Part shown: piece after piece, positions 52,901-64,000 of the stretch
How positions within the stretch are numbered: position 1 is the stretch's first letter
How the letters are laid out: the number at the start of each line of letters is the position of its first letter
From: Pterobdella sp. o SKG-2022
Taxonomy: Eukaryota > Annelida > Clitellata > Hirudinida > Piscicolidae
DNA length: 64,000 nucleotides
Direction: 5' to 3'
Assembly (NCBI GenBank): GCA_964035795.1
Contig: OZ038322.1
Coordinates: 596,950 to 660,949 of the forward strand
Position numbers and translations under genes: made by a program
The notes under the pieces: model-generated
Told to the model about the DNA's origin: nothing
Seen by the model: the letters and a program-made list of their open reading frames with translations, nothing else
Database searches by the model: none

Positions 52901-53680
52901 AGATTAAGCCTGAAACTGTGTCTTAACCACCAAAATTCCTTTTGAACCCTTCCAAAACTCCATTCATCAGTCCTTATTTCAAATTCACTTGGAAAACTTG
53001 AAAGGCATTTGACAAACAAAATAAAACTTTGTTAATTTGCTAAATGTTTTTGATAAAAATGACTTATGCCTAGCGGGAAGTTTGGGAGACAGTGTCTTGA
53101 TCACCAGGCATTCATCATACAATTTGCAGCATCTTTTGCAACTTAAGTTCACTTTTAATCAGTTTATAAATTTTAAAAGTTTCATTTTCAAAAGAATTTC
53201 GAGAGATTTTTATGTTTTATAAAATAAAACTTTCAAAGGAAGTTTCTTTTTATAGTGAATATTTAATAACCTCTTGATTTATCTTTCTATTGAAAATTCT
53301 CATTTCTCTGCAGCCTTCCTATTTGAATATTTTATAGACCTTGCTACAACTTTGTTTTTGAAAAAGCAATAAAGTAGAAATTATATAGAAAGAATTGACT
53401 CAAAATCAAAATTTAAACGATCTTACAACAAAAACACTAAAATTTGGAAAAAGTGAAAAAATAGAATATCAAATTGGCAAAAAAATGCAGTTGAACTGGC
53501 TAATCTTATTTATGAAGAATAAAACTGGAACTACCCTTGAATGGGAGAGTAATTCACGTCCTATTGCATTACACTCCCTGTATTATCCAGCCATGTCCAC
53601 ACTTAAAATGGCTATTTTAAGATTATTTTGAGGAAAATAAACATCGAATTGCTTGGTGTTTCTTTAAAAGTTATTTTTAG
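49921..53680. other. Gene-poor AT-rich region with a CCAT tract
   Basis: 52430-52610 is a CCATCTATCCATC-type imperfect repeat. Open frames at 50299-50481 (minus), 50817-51092, 51369-51593 and 53037-53222 (plus) are short and unlinked. None can be called a gene. Confidence 0.4.
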
Positions 53681-53828
53681 TTTTACCTTGTGGCCAGTAA
53701 CTGTTGAAGAAGAAGGCAGTGTACGAGCCAATATAGCTTCCTTTATTGCAGCTCATCTTCTCAAAGTTTTTATTTGCAATCAAATGATCAAGGAATTTTG
53801 GTTTCCAAGAGCACTAACATCAAAATAA
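53681..53828 (+). CDS. Candidate terminal exon, + strand
   Basis: Good acceptor TTATTTTTAG at 53680, then 1 nt plus 48 codons and TAA. Reads LWPVTVEEEGSVRANIASFI, then AAHLLKVFICNQMIKEFWFP. Protein-like composition, but upstream exons were not found and no family is recognised. Confidence 0.33.
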
Positions 53829-54010
53829 ATGCACTTCCAACGCTGAAACGCCAAACTGAAACTTTTTGAGATGTTTTCAAAAGTTCAAAAACTCTCGATA
53901 AGTTTATTACATTTTAAACAAGTGCTTGCTACTAGAAATCTTTGTAATGTCGTTTTTAATTTTTCATCCATGACAAACTCTAGCAAATGGAAATGTATCA
54001 ATCAACATGG

Positions 54011-54434
54011 TCACACCACGTGTATAACGCACACAAGTCTTGGAAATGCTAGCCTCATAAGTGGTTTGTGAATCCTTGCTTGCACCAAACTGCGTAATTT
54101 CTATGTGGGAAAATAAAACATCAAAATAAAATTAGAATTTGATTGGTATTTAAATAATAATAAGCAAACTTACAAAAAAACATTCTGAAAGCATCCACGC
54201 AGTCATTCTGTATGCACGCCCATACAGCTCGAGCAAAGTATACTCGCGCTCGGCAGGTCTCTTATAAGCGAATAAATGCGAAGCAGCCTTCAAATAGAAC
54301 TTTCCAAATAGACTCCGGTTTTGATTTTCAAATCTCTCAATTAATACTGCAACTGCTTCAACTAATTCTAATTGCAACAAACTAAGTTTTTCATAATTTT
54401 TCAATTGCTCGATGTTTGACGGAAAAAAGTGAAA
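54011..54434 (-). CDS. Two-exon 3' end of an unrecognised minus-strand gene
   Basis: Exon 54434-54174 (87 codons, phase 0 in and out, donor GTAAGT) is followed by 54100-54011 (29 codons and TGA; acceptor TTTTCCCACATAG). The first reads QLELVEAVAVLIERFENQNR, then SLFGKFYLKAASHLFAYKRP, AEREYTLLELYGRAYRMTAW; it looks like amphipathic helices. The second reads KLRSLVQARIHKPLMRLAF. The intron is 73 nt. The long first exon with a consensus donor is the strongest unassigned coding signal on this side of the window. Upstream exons not found. Confidence 0.5.
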
Positions 54435-54605
54435 CTATTTCTGGAATAATTTGTGAATAAAATGACCGAAAAAATAAAATAATTTTTGTCTGACTAATAT
54501 CTACAAAACTCGAACAACTATTGGCTAGAGAAAGAGTGGATATGCTTGGGTACCCAACTGAAACACAAACTCAGCTGCATCACTTTTCAACCAATTAAGA
54601 CAAAA

Positions 54606-54770
54606 ATGAACAGAAAAACGGTCATGACCTTTCTGGTTCTACTATCTGCTGCAGGTAGTTAACTTACTTGTTAATTGAATTAAGTTCTCGCAGTCGCATC
54701 AATTCCGCAGCCCATCTGCAGAAAAAGAATACTCACTTTGCCACTTGCGCTTTTTAAATTATATTTGTGA
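54606..54770 (+). CDS. Candidate small secreted peptide or first exons of a secreted protein
   Basis: Exon 54606-54654 starts with ATG in a good context (AAAAATGA) and encodes MNRKTVMTFLVLLSAA, a clear signal-peptide core, ending at GTAGTT. The acceptor TTCTCGCAG at 54693 gives VASIPQPICRKRILTLPLAL and a stop at 54770, 41 residues in all. The intron would be only 39 nt, unusually short. The real second exon may therefore lie further downstream, or exon 2 may splice out at the GTGATT near 54767. Confidence 0.38.
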
Positions 54771-56979
54771 TTAGTCATATTCATTAAAAAATAAAAAAGT
54801 GGGAGAAATAAAAGAGGATTTGATCAGCACGAAAGAGGGGTGATGCTTTGAAAGCCATCCAGGTTATAAATGAGACATCACAAAAACTAAAAATAACTTT
54901 GAATGGAAATGCTTGAAATGGCAGAAAGAGAGTAAACAAAAGAATGTGAAATGAAGGCATTTGTCAATATAGCGGTCCTTGTAAAACACACACGGATACA
55001 AATTATGGCTATAAAGAGTATGAGGTCCTTAATGAAATGCCAATTTGATGCATAAGAATTTTCAATGAAGGATTCTATATGAAAAAGTGCTATAATAATT
55101 CAAAATTATTCCATTTTTTTTTAATTGAATTAAATTTGGATTCTAATCTTTTTAGACGCAAAGTGAATTAGATTTGGACAGAAATGAGAAGAGTGTAAAT
55201 TTTTTTAAAAATTTGTGCAAAATAAATATACAAAGTTAACTTTTAAACGAGCATGGAGAATTAGTTGTAGTAACGGGAGACAAGAAAAAATAATTCAGAT
55301 CGTTGAATTCAGACAGCTTCATCAGCATTTGTACAGTTTTTGAATTCAATTTTGGCCAGATTACATAATTTCTTTACAATCAGTTCACATCTTCAACAAC
55401 CAATAAATTTTTAAGTCTCCTTAAATCAAGATCACTTAATCTTACGTCATCAACAGTAAAATGTCTAATTCAGATAACCTTAATTTTGTTTTGTTTGTTT
55501 TGCAATGGCTCATCTGGCTTTGAACAACCATTTGATAATTTGGAAATCTTCTTGCAGTCTGCACTTAAGATTACTTACAAAGGTTTTTGGAAGCTATACA
55601 ATACACTAGAAATTTTATTATATTTTTCGGACTTTTTTTTGAAATATTAATTAATAATTTAGTTTCAAAATAATTTTTATATTTTCTAGATGGTTTTGTT
55701 GCAATTTATTCAAAACATTATAGAGAATTTTCACACAAAAAATTGTATTGGAAATTTTTAACGAAAACTGCTTCCAGAACTAAACTTTAAATGTCTATTG
55801 CTTTTTACATAATCAAGAATTCTCTTGGAAATTTTGTTTTTGAAAATTCTTAATCACAGTTGAAAACGCAATTATCAAATTGAGTAATTCTGAAGGTTTT
55901 CATAAAGCAAAAAAGAAAAATTTAATTGAGGTAGAAACTAAAATCCCTTGAAATCAAAACCAAAATATTTTGAAATGAATGTGAAATTTTTCTTTGTTTA
56001 TTTTTCAGTGTGAAATTGTTTTGAAAATATGAAATTACAAAATACTAAAACTGAACGAGAAAGTTGCAAAGATAAATTATTAATAGACTTATGACGTCAA
56101 TGTTAATTTCGTGATGATGAAAGCATTCACAAGTTCAACTGAGTGATGACGTGGAGGTCAATTTTTTGAGTTGATGTGACACTTCGGCTTGATAGAGTTT
56201 AAGAAAGAATCAAAATCCTTTTTTTTTATCAAGATTTTATTTTAAATAAATGAACTTTTGTTATTTAATCTTTGGTGTTTGAATTAAATTTACTTTTAAT
56301 AAATATTTTAAAAGTTGATCTAAACAAAAAAATGAGTAAAAGTGAAGTAATGAAAAAATTAGTTCCACCATGCAATTTGAAGTGAACTTGATAACTTTGA
56401 TTGAAGTCTTGATAAAGAATCTTCGTGTTTTACAACTAAATGAATATTTCGGTCAATTATGAGATGAAAGAAACAGTGAAAAAAAATCAAAATTTGGAAA
56501 ATAAATTTTAATATAAATATTATTCAATAAATCATATAAGCTTTTGTACATCTTAACAGTCAAAATTAAGTTTTCAGAAGCAATAAAACTGCCGCAGCCC
56601 TGCTAAACAATTATTAGTACTATATGGCTGCGATTCACTTCTGAAATGCAATAATTGTCGCCGCAGACGGAAATTCGTCTTCATTTTTTGTTTTTTGGTG
56701 TTTTACGAGCACAAAAAATTAAAATCTTTTAATAAACAAAAATCAATTTTTGAGAATTTCTGGTGACGTCACGCAGGAAGAATTGGAATGAGACCAGAAA
56801 AAAAGGCTTTGGGGCCTACACAGTCGCAAGCTGCGCGGCTCAATACAACTGAACAATTATTTCATCTTCTGAGAGCGTATTTGCAAATGAAGAAAGTTAA
56901 ATTCTGATGTCAAGTTTGAAATGTCATTAATTCTATTCTGAAAACCACTTTTTGAGTCTTTGAAACACACTTTAAAGCA
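54771..56979. other. AT-rich region without supportable genes
   Basis: Contains CRE-like TGACGTCA motifs at 56092 and, offset, at 56762. A short + frame at 55506 (MAHLALNNHLIIWKSSCSLH) is unlinked. Confidence 0.4.
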
Positions 56980-57238
56980 TCACAGAGCAGCACACAAAAC
57001 TCTCGTTTCCTTCACATGACTTTCAAAGCGTTTCCGCTCAAGCGCTTCTTCTATATCCGCCTAAACAGACGATGGTGGCAAGGCGTTAAAGCCGCAAAGC
57101 TGCGTATAGTTTCTTAATTTATTTGGGGTCTTATCTTCCCCAATAAATCCTCACTGCCTCAACGGCTCTTAATCGGGCCTTAAACACACAAGTCCTTAGA
57201 GGCCACATGACAGTACAACAACTACCATAAACAATCGC
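56980..57238 (-). CDS. Candidate two-exon 3' end of a small minus-strand gene
   Basis: 57238-57155 (28 codons, donor GTGAGG) and 57060-56980 (26 codons and TGA, acceptor GTCTGTTTAG) join in phase 0. They read AIVYGSCCTVMWPLRTCVF, KARLRAVEA, then ADIEEALERKRFESHVKETR. A hydrophobic stretch followed by a charged helix would suit a small membrane or mitochondrial protein. The 94-nt intron contains a near-perfect inverted repeat, ATTTATTGGGG against CCCCAAATAAAT. The + strand also has a 53-codon open frame over the second exon (MTFKAFPLKRFFYIRLNRR), so the strand is not settled. Confidence 0.38.
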
Positions 57239-57490
57239 CTCAGTAAGAATTTTACACAGGCATTCATTCACTCCCATGCTAAACAATGGTGCAGTTTAAG
57301 AAATATCAAATGCCATAAAACTAGTTAAATATTGAAAATTATTTAATCTTGAGATTTGAAATTTCAAAGTCCAACATAAAGAAGCTATTGAGAAAAGCAA
57401 GGATTAGGAAACATGGATTGGACATTTTAAATGAAGGTTCATTGACTACACAAAAAAATGAAATTTTTTTTTCGTTTTATTTGCTGCCAG

Positions 57491-57682
57491 TTTCATAAAA
57501 TATCAAGACCAAAACTTCAAATGATGTATCTAAATGCCCCAAAAACTCTAAACTTCAAGGATCTTAATATTTTGCTTGTGCCCACAGAAAAGCAAAAGGC
57601 TGGTGTGCTAACCAGCCGAAAATTACGTTTTGCACAAAATAACACTCTAAAAAATTGGAAAAATGTTGAAAAGTTGTGGGCG
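57491..57682 (+). CDS. Candidate internal exon, 64 codons
   Basis: Strong acceptor (long T tract, then TTTGCTGCCAG) and donor GTGAGGTTTGGTGAGTG, opening a G-rich tract as in INTS1 introns. Phase 0 at both ends; reads FHKISRPKLQMMYLNAPKTL, NFKDLNILLVPTEKQKAGVL, TSRKLRFAQNNTLKNWKNVE. On the minus strand 57646-57586 is an alternative exon reading VLFCAKRNFRLVSTPAFCFS; it would also join the candidate at 57238 in phase. Only one of the two is likely real. Confidence 0.36.
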
Positions 57683-58257
57683 GTGAGGTTTGGTGAGTGT
57701 TGGAGGTGTTGTAGGATTATGGAGTCGTGTGGGAACAATTAAAGAGAAGTAAAAACCACGCAAAAAACATACCCGCGCTTAACATTTGTTTTGAGGATGT
57801 GATTAGAAAAAGCACAACAAGAAAATTTTATTCAGAAGTTCACAACAATGCACTCCTAACGAACTCAAATATGAAAAAAAAATATATAAAAGATTTACAT
57901 GTATTTTGAAAGTTCCAAAAAACAAAAATTTGTGAAAAATTGAAACTTGCAAGATCTGGGCATGTGAAAGAGGGATGGATTACTTCCAATTAGCCATTAA
58001 AAAAAATTAAACTTTGCGGCTTTCAACTTCGATAAAAACTGAAAAAAACGATTTTGAAATAAAATAAGCGCACAAAGAAAATGTCGCAAGTGAGTGTTGT
58101 AACAAAAACTCAAAAGAGAGGATTTATGGATGTTTTGATTTTAAAGCGAGTCTTAATAAACTTCTCAGCTTGCTGCCTTATTTAGGCACCTAAGTGCCTT
58201 ATAACGCTCCGAGGTGCTAACATCGCAGCATGTGGTCACAGTTTTAGGGCTCTGCAG

Positions 58258-58529
58258 CTAATAATTTCCTCTTGTTTCTCCTTCTTCCATCCAAATGCTG
58301 TATTTGATTAGGGTTTTTGAAGCAACAAATAAAAGCCGAGTGAACTCATTATTCTTTGCAACAATCATCCGAAGTTTATGAATGAAAGTAGAAAAGACCA
58401 GAATGATCGATAGTGGAATGCAAACGTTATTGAGGACATTTTGTTCAGTAAGACTCATGCAAGCTGTAATTTGATCGAAGCTTTGAAACGTACGTGACTT
58501 CAAATTCACAAAGTATTGAAAAAAAATCT
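58258..58529 (-). CDS. Candidate terminal exon, minus strand
   Basis: Acceptor TTGATTAG, then about 90 open codons to TAG. Reads RTFQSFDQITACMSLTEQNV, LNNVCIPLSIILVFSTFIHK, LRMIVAKNNEFTRLLFVASK. It includes one possible membrane segment. Immediately beyond the stop an acceptor CTGCAG precedes another short open stretch (SPKTVTTCCDVSTSERYKAL). No homology recognised. Confidence 0.33.
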
Positions 58530-59124
58530 CTAATCAATTAAAAAGGATTGATTCGAAAATAGTTTGGAACTTTTTTTTAATGAAAAATCATTAGAGAAGA
58601 TTTTGAAGAAAGAAATATAAGAATTTTTGATATTAATGACATAATTTATTTCAAGAGAGATGCAAATAAAACACAACCCTAAAGTGGTATCTTTCCACTT
58701 GTCTTCTTTTTAACTTAGTCACCCTCTATTTACCAATTTTTTTGCTTGAAAAGACAGCTTTTTTATGTTTGCGTTGCTCGAGGGCGATTCACAAGGTACT
58801 CGGAGTTTCAGTTATGCTGCAACAAGTGATCTCAAGTTGTATTCCATGGATGGGAATTAATTACTGTCGAGTTTATTTGAGTAAAATTTGAATTCATTAA
58901 AATTCAGTTTGATAAAAATTTTAATGCATTAAATTCAGTTTATTCAATGAAATTTTCAATCCATTGAAGCCAAGTTTATTTGATACAAATTCCGTTTCAG
59001 CCGTTGATACTGAATTAAAGATTCTCATTTCGAAAGTTTTTCCTAGCCTGTAGAAACTATTTATTTTTTTTAGTTTCCACTTAAGCTCATAAATAATTCA
59101 AAAGCTCATTAGTCAAATAGATAT

Positions 59125-59355
59125 GAATAACTCTGTTTTTCGTGGTTCCAGCTTCCAAGGTCTGGCGTGGTTGTGAGGTGGTGTGGAAGAGGTGGTGTAG
59201 ATAGAGGTGGTGTGGAATGATGTGGTGCTGTGAGATGGTGGTGGTGTAGTGCTGTGAGATGGTGGTGGTGTGGTGCTGTGAGATGGTGGTGGTGTGATGT
59301 TGTGAGATGGTGGTGGTGCTGCGGAATGAAGGTGATGTGGCAGGATGGTGGAAGC
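59125..59355. other. GGTGGTGTGG tract bordering a possible exon
   Basis: 59160-59350 is a GAGATGGTGGTGGTGTGGTG array. On the minus strand it would be the C-rich 3' arm of an intron ending CACGCCAG at 59175, followed by LGSWNHEKQSYSYLFD and a stop. On the + strand it could follow an exon ending SVFRGSSFQ. The strand cannot be decided. Confidence 0.3.
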
Positions 59356-62008
59356 AATTGTTTTATGGTATGTCAAATGAATGGCATAGCACCAGTCTGA
59401 GTTTGTGGAATGATGCAGTTTGCAAAGAAAATGATAATGCAATAAAAAGAAACATTGAGAGATATTAGTAACTTAAGAAACAATAAAAGCATGAAAGTAA
59501 GTAAGAAAAGAATGAAGCAAAAGAGGAAATGGACCAACAAGATTTCAAGGTTCATGTGATGGCAACAGAGTGAAACGTAATACAAGCAATGGAGTAGAAA
59601 GCAATAGCAGACTATAGAATAAGGGTTGCTAATGTTAGAACGAGTATTATGTCAGTTTAAATACAGTCAGTGTGTGTGAAAAGTCTTTTCATGAATTTAA
59701 ACTTCAAGCTTGAAGAGTGTACATTACATTTATTAAAACATAGAGATAATTTTTGCTTAGTTCCATCATTAAACGCTTGTTTGAGTACAGCTCAATTCAG
59801 TATCAAAGCCGAATGAAACAACCTTCAGAAAATTACTCCTTTCATAAATACTAAGAAAGCACCTATGTAAAATGTTACGGCTGCGTTGATACAAATGGTG
59901 GCAATCAAACGCTATGTTGGGACTACTCCATCATCTGGAAAGCACAGTTCTGTCGGGATGATTTCATATTGAGGCATGAATCACCCGGTTGTTCCTCTGT
60001 TCTGTTCATGTTCCTAATGGCTTTTTCAGCTTTGTTTGTTGTTTTATTGTTTGATTTCGTTTTTTTCTGTTTTTATTTAAAGTTTTTTTTTCAGTTTCAT
60101 CATATTGTGTTTTTTTTTTGAAGCTTTGATAACTCAGGTATAAATTACATTCATTTATTTTTTGCAATCTTGCTTCAAAGTGGTTGCATCTGATCGTGCT
60201 AGGCCTTTCTTTATGAAAATCTTTTAATAAAACTTCAAAAAATTGAAATATATTCAAAATTATTCATAATTCACCCATAATTGAACAAATTTAATTCAAA
60301 AATGAATATTTCTTAAAATTATCAGCTGCCTACAAATTAAATTTGGGATGTTTCTATGAATTTTTCATCAGATGCTCAGATTTGAAACATTTTTAAAAAG
60401 AATTTTCACCTTTCAAAACTATTTTATAGTTAAAATTATTTCAGAATGTATTACGGTTTTCCAAAAAAAAGCTTCCAAAAGTCCAGCATGAGAGTAAAAT
60501 TTCAAAACCAAAAAACTTAGCCACCAAACAACCAAAATAAGAAAATCAAATGCATTTGGATGTAGTGATACAGATAATAACCACATCAAAACAAATTGAT
60601 CATATTATCAAATGCTCCTTACCTTAACATCCTGTGCCGGTTACAACGGTTTTTGCCCAATTAGTATCCACCTCACATCTTCAGCTTTCAATAGTTTGCT
60701 TATAGGCTTAATTTCGCATGTGTTTTGTCACTGATGGGTAATTATAGAAGTTAACTTTGTGAGGTTGTAATTAAACTGGATTGATTTATATTATTTTATC
60801 AAAAATTCAAAAATTTACATAAATTCAGAAATATATAAAATTTCAAAAACGTGTAAAACTTTTCCGTAAACAAAATTTCAAGAAGAGAACATTAACTCAA
60901 AAATATCAAAATTCAAAAATATACTATTTGCAATAACTTTATTTTCATTTAATAATTACACTTATTTTCCATATCTGCACTACCAAAGGAGGTTTTCAGT
61001 GCAGACGACAGAATAAAAACTCTAAAAGTTTATGAAAATTGGGCATTTTATGAAAGTATGAAATTCAAAAAGAACAAAAACGCTAAATTTTCTGGATATT
61101 TAGATGTTCGGAAATGACCTGCAATAAAAATCGCTGTAGAACTCGTGTTTTTGCAATAAAAAACGAAAAATTTTTCAAATCAGACACTCAAAAACTCATA
61201 AAATCAAAATATTGAAACTGGAGGACAAAATATTGAAACTGGAGGACAAAATAGATGAAGAGCAACTGAAGATGATAGTGCTGATAGGCAGGCTTATAAA
61301 AGTGCTGATTTATTAGAGAATTCTTTGAAGTTCATGCCAAATACTATTCATCATGGCAGACAACTGCACAATCATTCATTACTTTTCAACTTTTAAATAC
61401 TTAATGGTCTTTTCTACTTTTAGCAATTTTTCTTCTTTTTGAAATTCTTCCTATATAAATGGAGCTGAAGTAAATTCTCACTGTTTTGTGTTTGTTGAAT
61501 GTTGAATTAAAAATGAAAAAACAAGTTCAAAAAAAATGAAAAACTTTTGGATGACAACCACACAAAAAATGAAAATACTCCAACTTCAATTGATCAGTCT
61601 TATAAGCCAAATATTTTTAGTTTCAGTTCAAAGAAGTTTCAAAAAAGTTGTAAAATAAATTTGAATGTTTCAAAGATGTAGATATTATGTGCTTATTAAA
61701 AGCTTTGAACTTGAAAAAATAATGCAAATGTTTGAATTGAGTTTAACCCCAGGCTTACCTTAGACAACTCTCCTTCTCTTCCCATTGATTTTCACTTTTT
61801 GAAAGTTTCGCGTTGCAAAATTTTTCATAGGAAAGCAAGTTTTTTTTAGTTTTTCAAAGTTCGAAAAAGTTATAAATCTGTTGTATTTTTTTTCCGAAGA
61901 TACTAAATTTTTTGGAGTCATCAATATGACATTACGCGAATTTATTAAAAAACCCCTCATAGGCTTTATACTTATCTACCAAAGATTTTCCTTTCAGAGA
62001 AGAAGCTT
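59356..62008. other. AT-rich region without supportable genes
   Basis: A 21-bp direct duplication (AAAATATTGAAACTGGAGGAC) occurs near 61206-61248. Otherwise nothing. Confidence 0.4.
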
Positions 62009-62497
62009 TTGTGTTTGTTGAAAAAGTCAAATTCAAAAACAAAAACTCAAAAATCCGAAATAAAAAAAAAAAGTTTGATAACTTCACAAAAGTCGATGAA
62101 GATAAAACAAAGAGCACCGCTGAAGAAGGCGAGAGACTTTGAAATCTTTCAAACGAGTAATGATTACAAAGACACCTTCTTTAAACAACCTCTATTCACT
62201 GCATTTAATTATTCATATCTTATTTTCTTGTTCGTATCTCATCCTTCAACTTTCTCGAGTGTTTGTGCCAGCATGTGTGTTTGTGTCTCACGTTTGAGTT
62301 TTAAGATATATTTTTACATGTGTACTTGTGACGTTCCAAGGTATTTTTCAAAGGAAAAAGGTGACTATTCTGTTATGCTTGACACCATTAAGAGAACAAT
62401 ACCTTTCTCAAACTCTCAAACTCTTTTCAATTTTGAAACAAAAAATTCGCACTTTGAATTACTTCCTTTTGTCTTCTTTCAAAATTTAATATATTAA
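62009..62497 (+). other. 162-codon open frame of doubtful status
   Basis: Open from a non-ATG start. The first in-frame ATG (62096) would give MKIKQRAPLKKARDFEIFQT and on to QTLFNFETKNSHFELLPF. Composition is AT-driven (Phe, Lys, Ser). Long for this sequence, but with no splice or homology support. Confidence 0.2.
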
Positions 62498-62569
62498 ATA
62501 AATATGACACAAAAAAAAGTTCAACAATGTTTCAAATTGAAATTCATATTGAAGAAACTTTAAATTTCT

Positions 62570-62952
62570 CTCCTCCTATCCTCTCTCCTCCTATCCTCTC
62601 TCCTCCTATCCTCTCTCCTCCTATCCTCTCTCCTCCTATTCTCTCTCCTCCTATCCTCTCTCCTCCTATCCTCTCTCCTCCTATCCTCTCTCCTCCTATC
62701 CTCTCTCCTCCTATCCTCTCTCCTCCTATCCTCTCTCCTCCTATCCTCTCTCTTCCTATCCTCTCTCCTCCTATCCTCTCTCCTCCTATCCTCTCTCCTC
62801 CTATCCTCTCTCCTCCTATCCTCTCTCCTCCTATCCTCTCTCCTCCTATCCTTTCTCCTCCTATCCTCTCTCCTCCTATCCTCTCTCCTCCTATCCTCTC
62901 TCCTCTTATCCTCTCTCCTCCTATCCTCTCTCCTCCTATCCTCTCTCCTCCC
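62570..62952. repeat. 15-bp minisatellite, about 25 copies
   Basis: Unit CTCTCTCCTCCTATC, nearly perfect. It is open as SPPIL repeats on + and GGERI or REDRR repeats on -. These frames are most likely repeat artefacts. On the minus strand a short ATG frame (MLNSISTNKQMNTMERW) runs to GTTGGGAGGAGAGAGG at 62955, so the array could also be the purine-rich start of an intron. Confidence 0.93.
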
Positions 62953-63024
62953 AACCATCTCTCCATTGTATTCATCTGTTTGTTTGTCGAAATCGAATTA
63001 AGCATTACGGCAAATAATAAATAA

Positions 63025-64000
63025 GGTAATTATTGCCGTAAATTCAATTCCAGCATTTTTCTTGCCTCCATCAAGGCGACTTCTGGTTATGATGTCGAAA
63101 AACTGTTAACTACTGAGTTCTACCTTAGAAATAAGCAAATTTGGTTTTTAGTGGAAAGCGTTTAATATTTGAAATTAAAAAAAAGTTTGGAAAGATTTTA
63201 GAAAATCCTTTTGGTTTAGTGGTATTATTGGCACGAACGAGTATAAATTATTTAATGCGAGGTTGTGCAAATATGAGCTTGTTTCAAAATAACAAATTTA
63301 TATGTGAAAGAAAAATGTAGGAATTTACATAAAAAGATTATGTTTATAACCTAATAAGGTAATTTTTTCCATTTTTTCGCACTAATGCAGTGAAAATTTT
63401 AAGATTTTGGAAATATTTTGCACGTTGGAAGTTTTTAAAACACTTTTTTGATTTTTTGAACTTTCTAGTTTGTATTATGTTTTTAAAATCTCAACTTATT
63501 CTTTTTCAACCGACCCCGCCAAGATTGTAATGGACAAAACGAGAAAACACTGCTTGCAATATTTCTAAATTAATTTTATTTAAAATTTCGATTTCACACC
63601 AAATTATTTTTGAAACTCTTATAGTCTCGATCCTGTTTTAAGCATAGACTCACTTACAGCACTAAATTTCTACACAACGTCATTGCCAAGAGAATGCTAA
63701 TGTCTTTCAAATATCAACTCTTTATAATAGTTTCGAATCTGCCCTTGTTTCATTTCTTATCACGCTTGTCTAGAGCAATTTTTTCTGCCTATAAATCTTC
63801 CAAACGGGTTTCAAGCAAAATTAATTATCGAAACAAGTTTTCAAAATGCTTCGATTGCAGTTCCGAGTTTTAGTTAATGTGTTTTCGGTGGAGTGTTTCA
63901 CGAGGCACAAGCTAAAAAGGTTGTTTCAATTCTTCGTGCTGTGTTGCATATAGAAAACCGAATTTAGAAGATAATGCGAGTCGGAATGTTCTTAATGAAG
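63025..64000. other. AT-rich right end, nothing recognised
   Basis: No supportable exon or element. Confidence 0.5.

Noticed and set aside
53395..53631. Plus frame containing WESNSRPIALHSLYYPAMSTLK
   Set aside because: The wording resembles translated repetitive DNA and there is no donor site; not called as a gene.

Overview
The window is AT-rich metazoan nuclear DNA with spliced genes, non-LTR retrotransposons and very many micro- and minisatellites. A Wnt ligand, Integrator subunit 1 and a TMEM219/TMEM248-type membrane protein establish an animal. Nothing visible fixes the phylum, so I would only say an invertebrate-type genome. Two blocks of exactly 200 N (16821-17020, 45132-45331) look like fixed-size assembly gaps.

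Layout. A Wnt gene (closest in wording to Wnt4) runs leftward from 7660 and leaves the window at position 1. Diverging from it, INTS1 starts at 10002 on the + strand; ten exons with perfect phase continuity give its first 471 residues, then the gene stops being visible at 13732, just before a minus-strand LINE and the first gap. On the minus strand follow a three-exon gene for a 130-residue secreted orphan (17725-18514) and a complete six-exon TMEM219/248-like gene (20637-24995) whose fourth intron holds a second copy of the same LINE. From 26246 to 33741 a chain of eight short phase-matched + exons suggests an unrecognised gene with a purine minisatellite in one intron. A large minus-strand gene (42882 leftward) has a 1213-codon exon containing about 85 consecutive Asn codons and sixteen in-frame 21-bp repeats. 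A different LINE with a C2H2-like C-terminal finger lies at 45.4-46.8 kb. The right third (47-64 kb) is mostly gene-poor AT-rich DNA with several candidate exons that I could not connect to known families.

The most unusual signal is in the introns. In Wnt and INTS1 many introns begin with a G/T-rich tract (GTGGG, GTGG or pure GT repeats) directly at the donor and end with a C/A-rich tract (CCACC, CACACC) directly at the acceptor, so the two ends of one intron are complementary and could zip into a stem. This pattern also points to further exons elsewhere in the window. All splice models come from reading the sequence for GT-AG sites, open frame and phase continuity; none is backed by transcripts.
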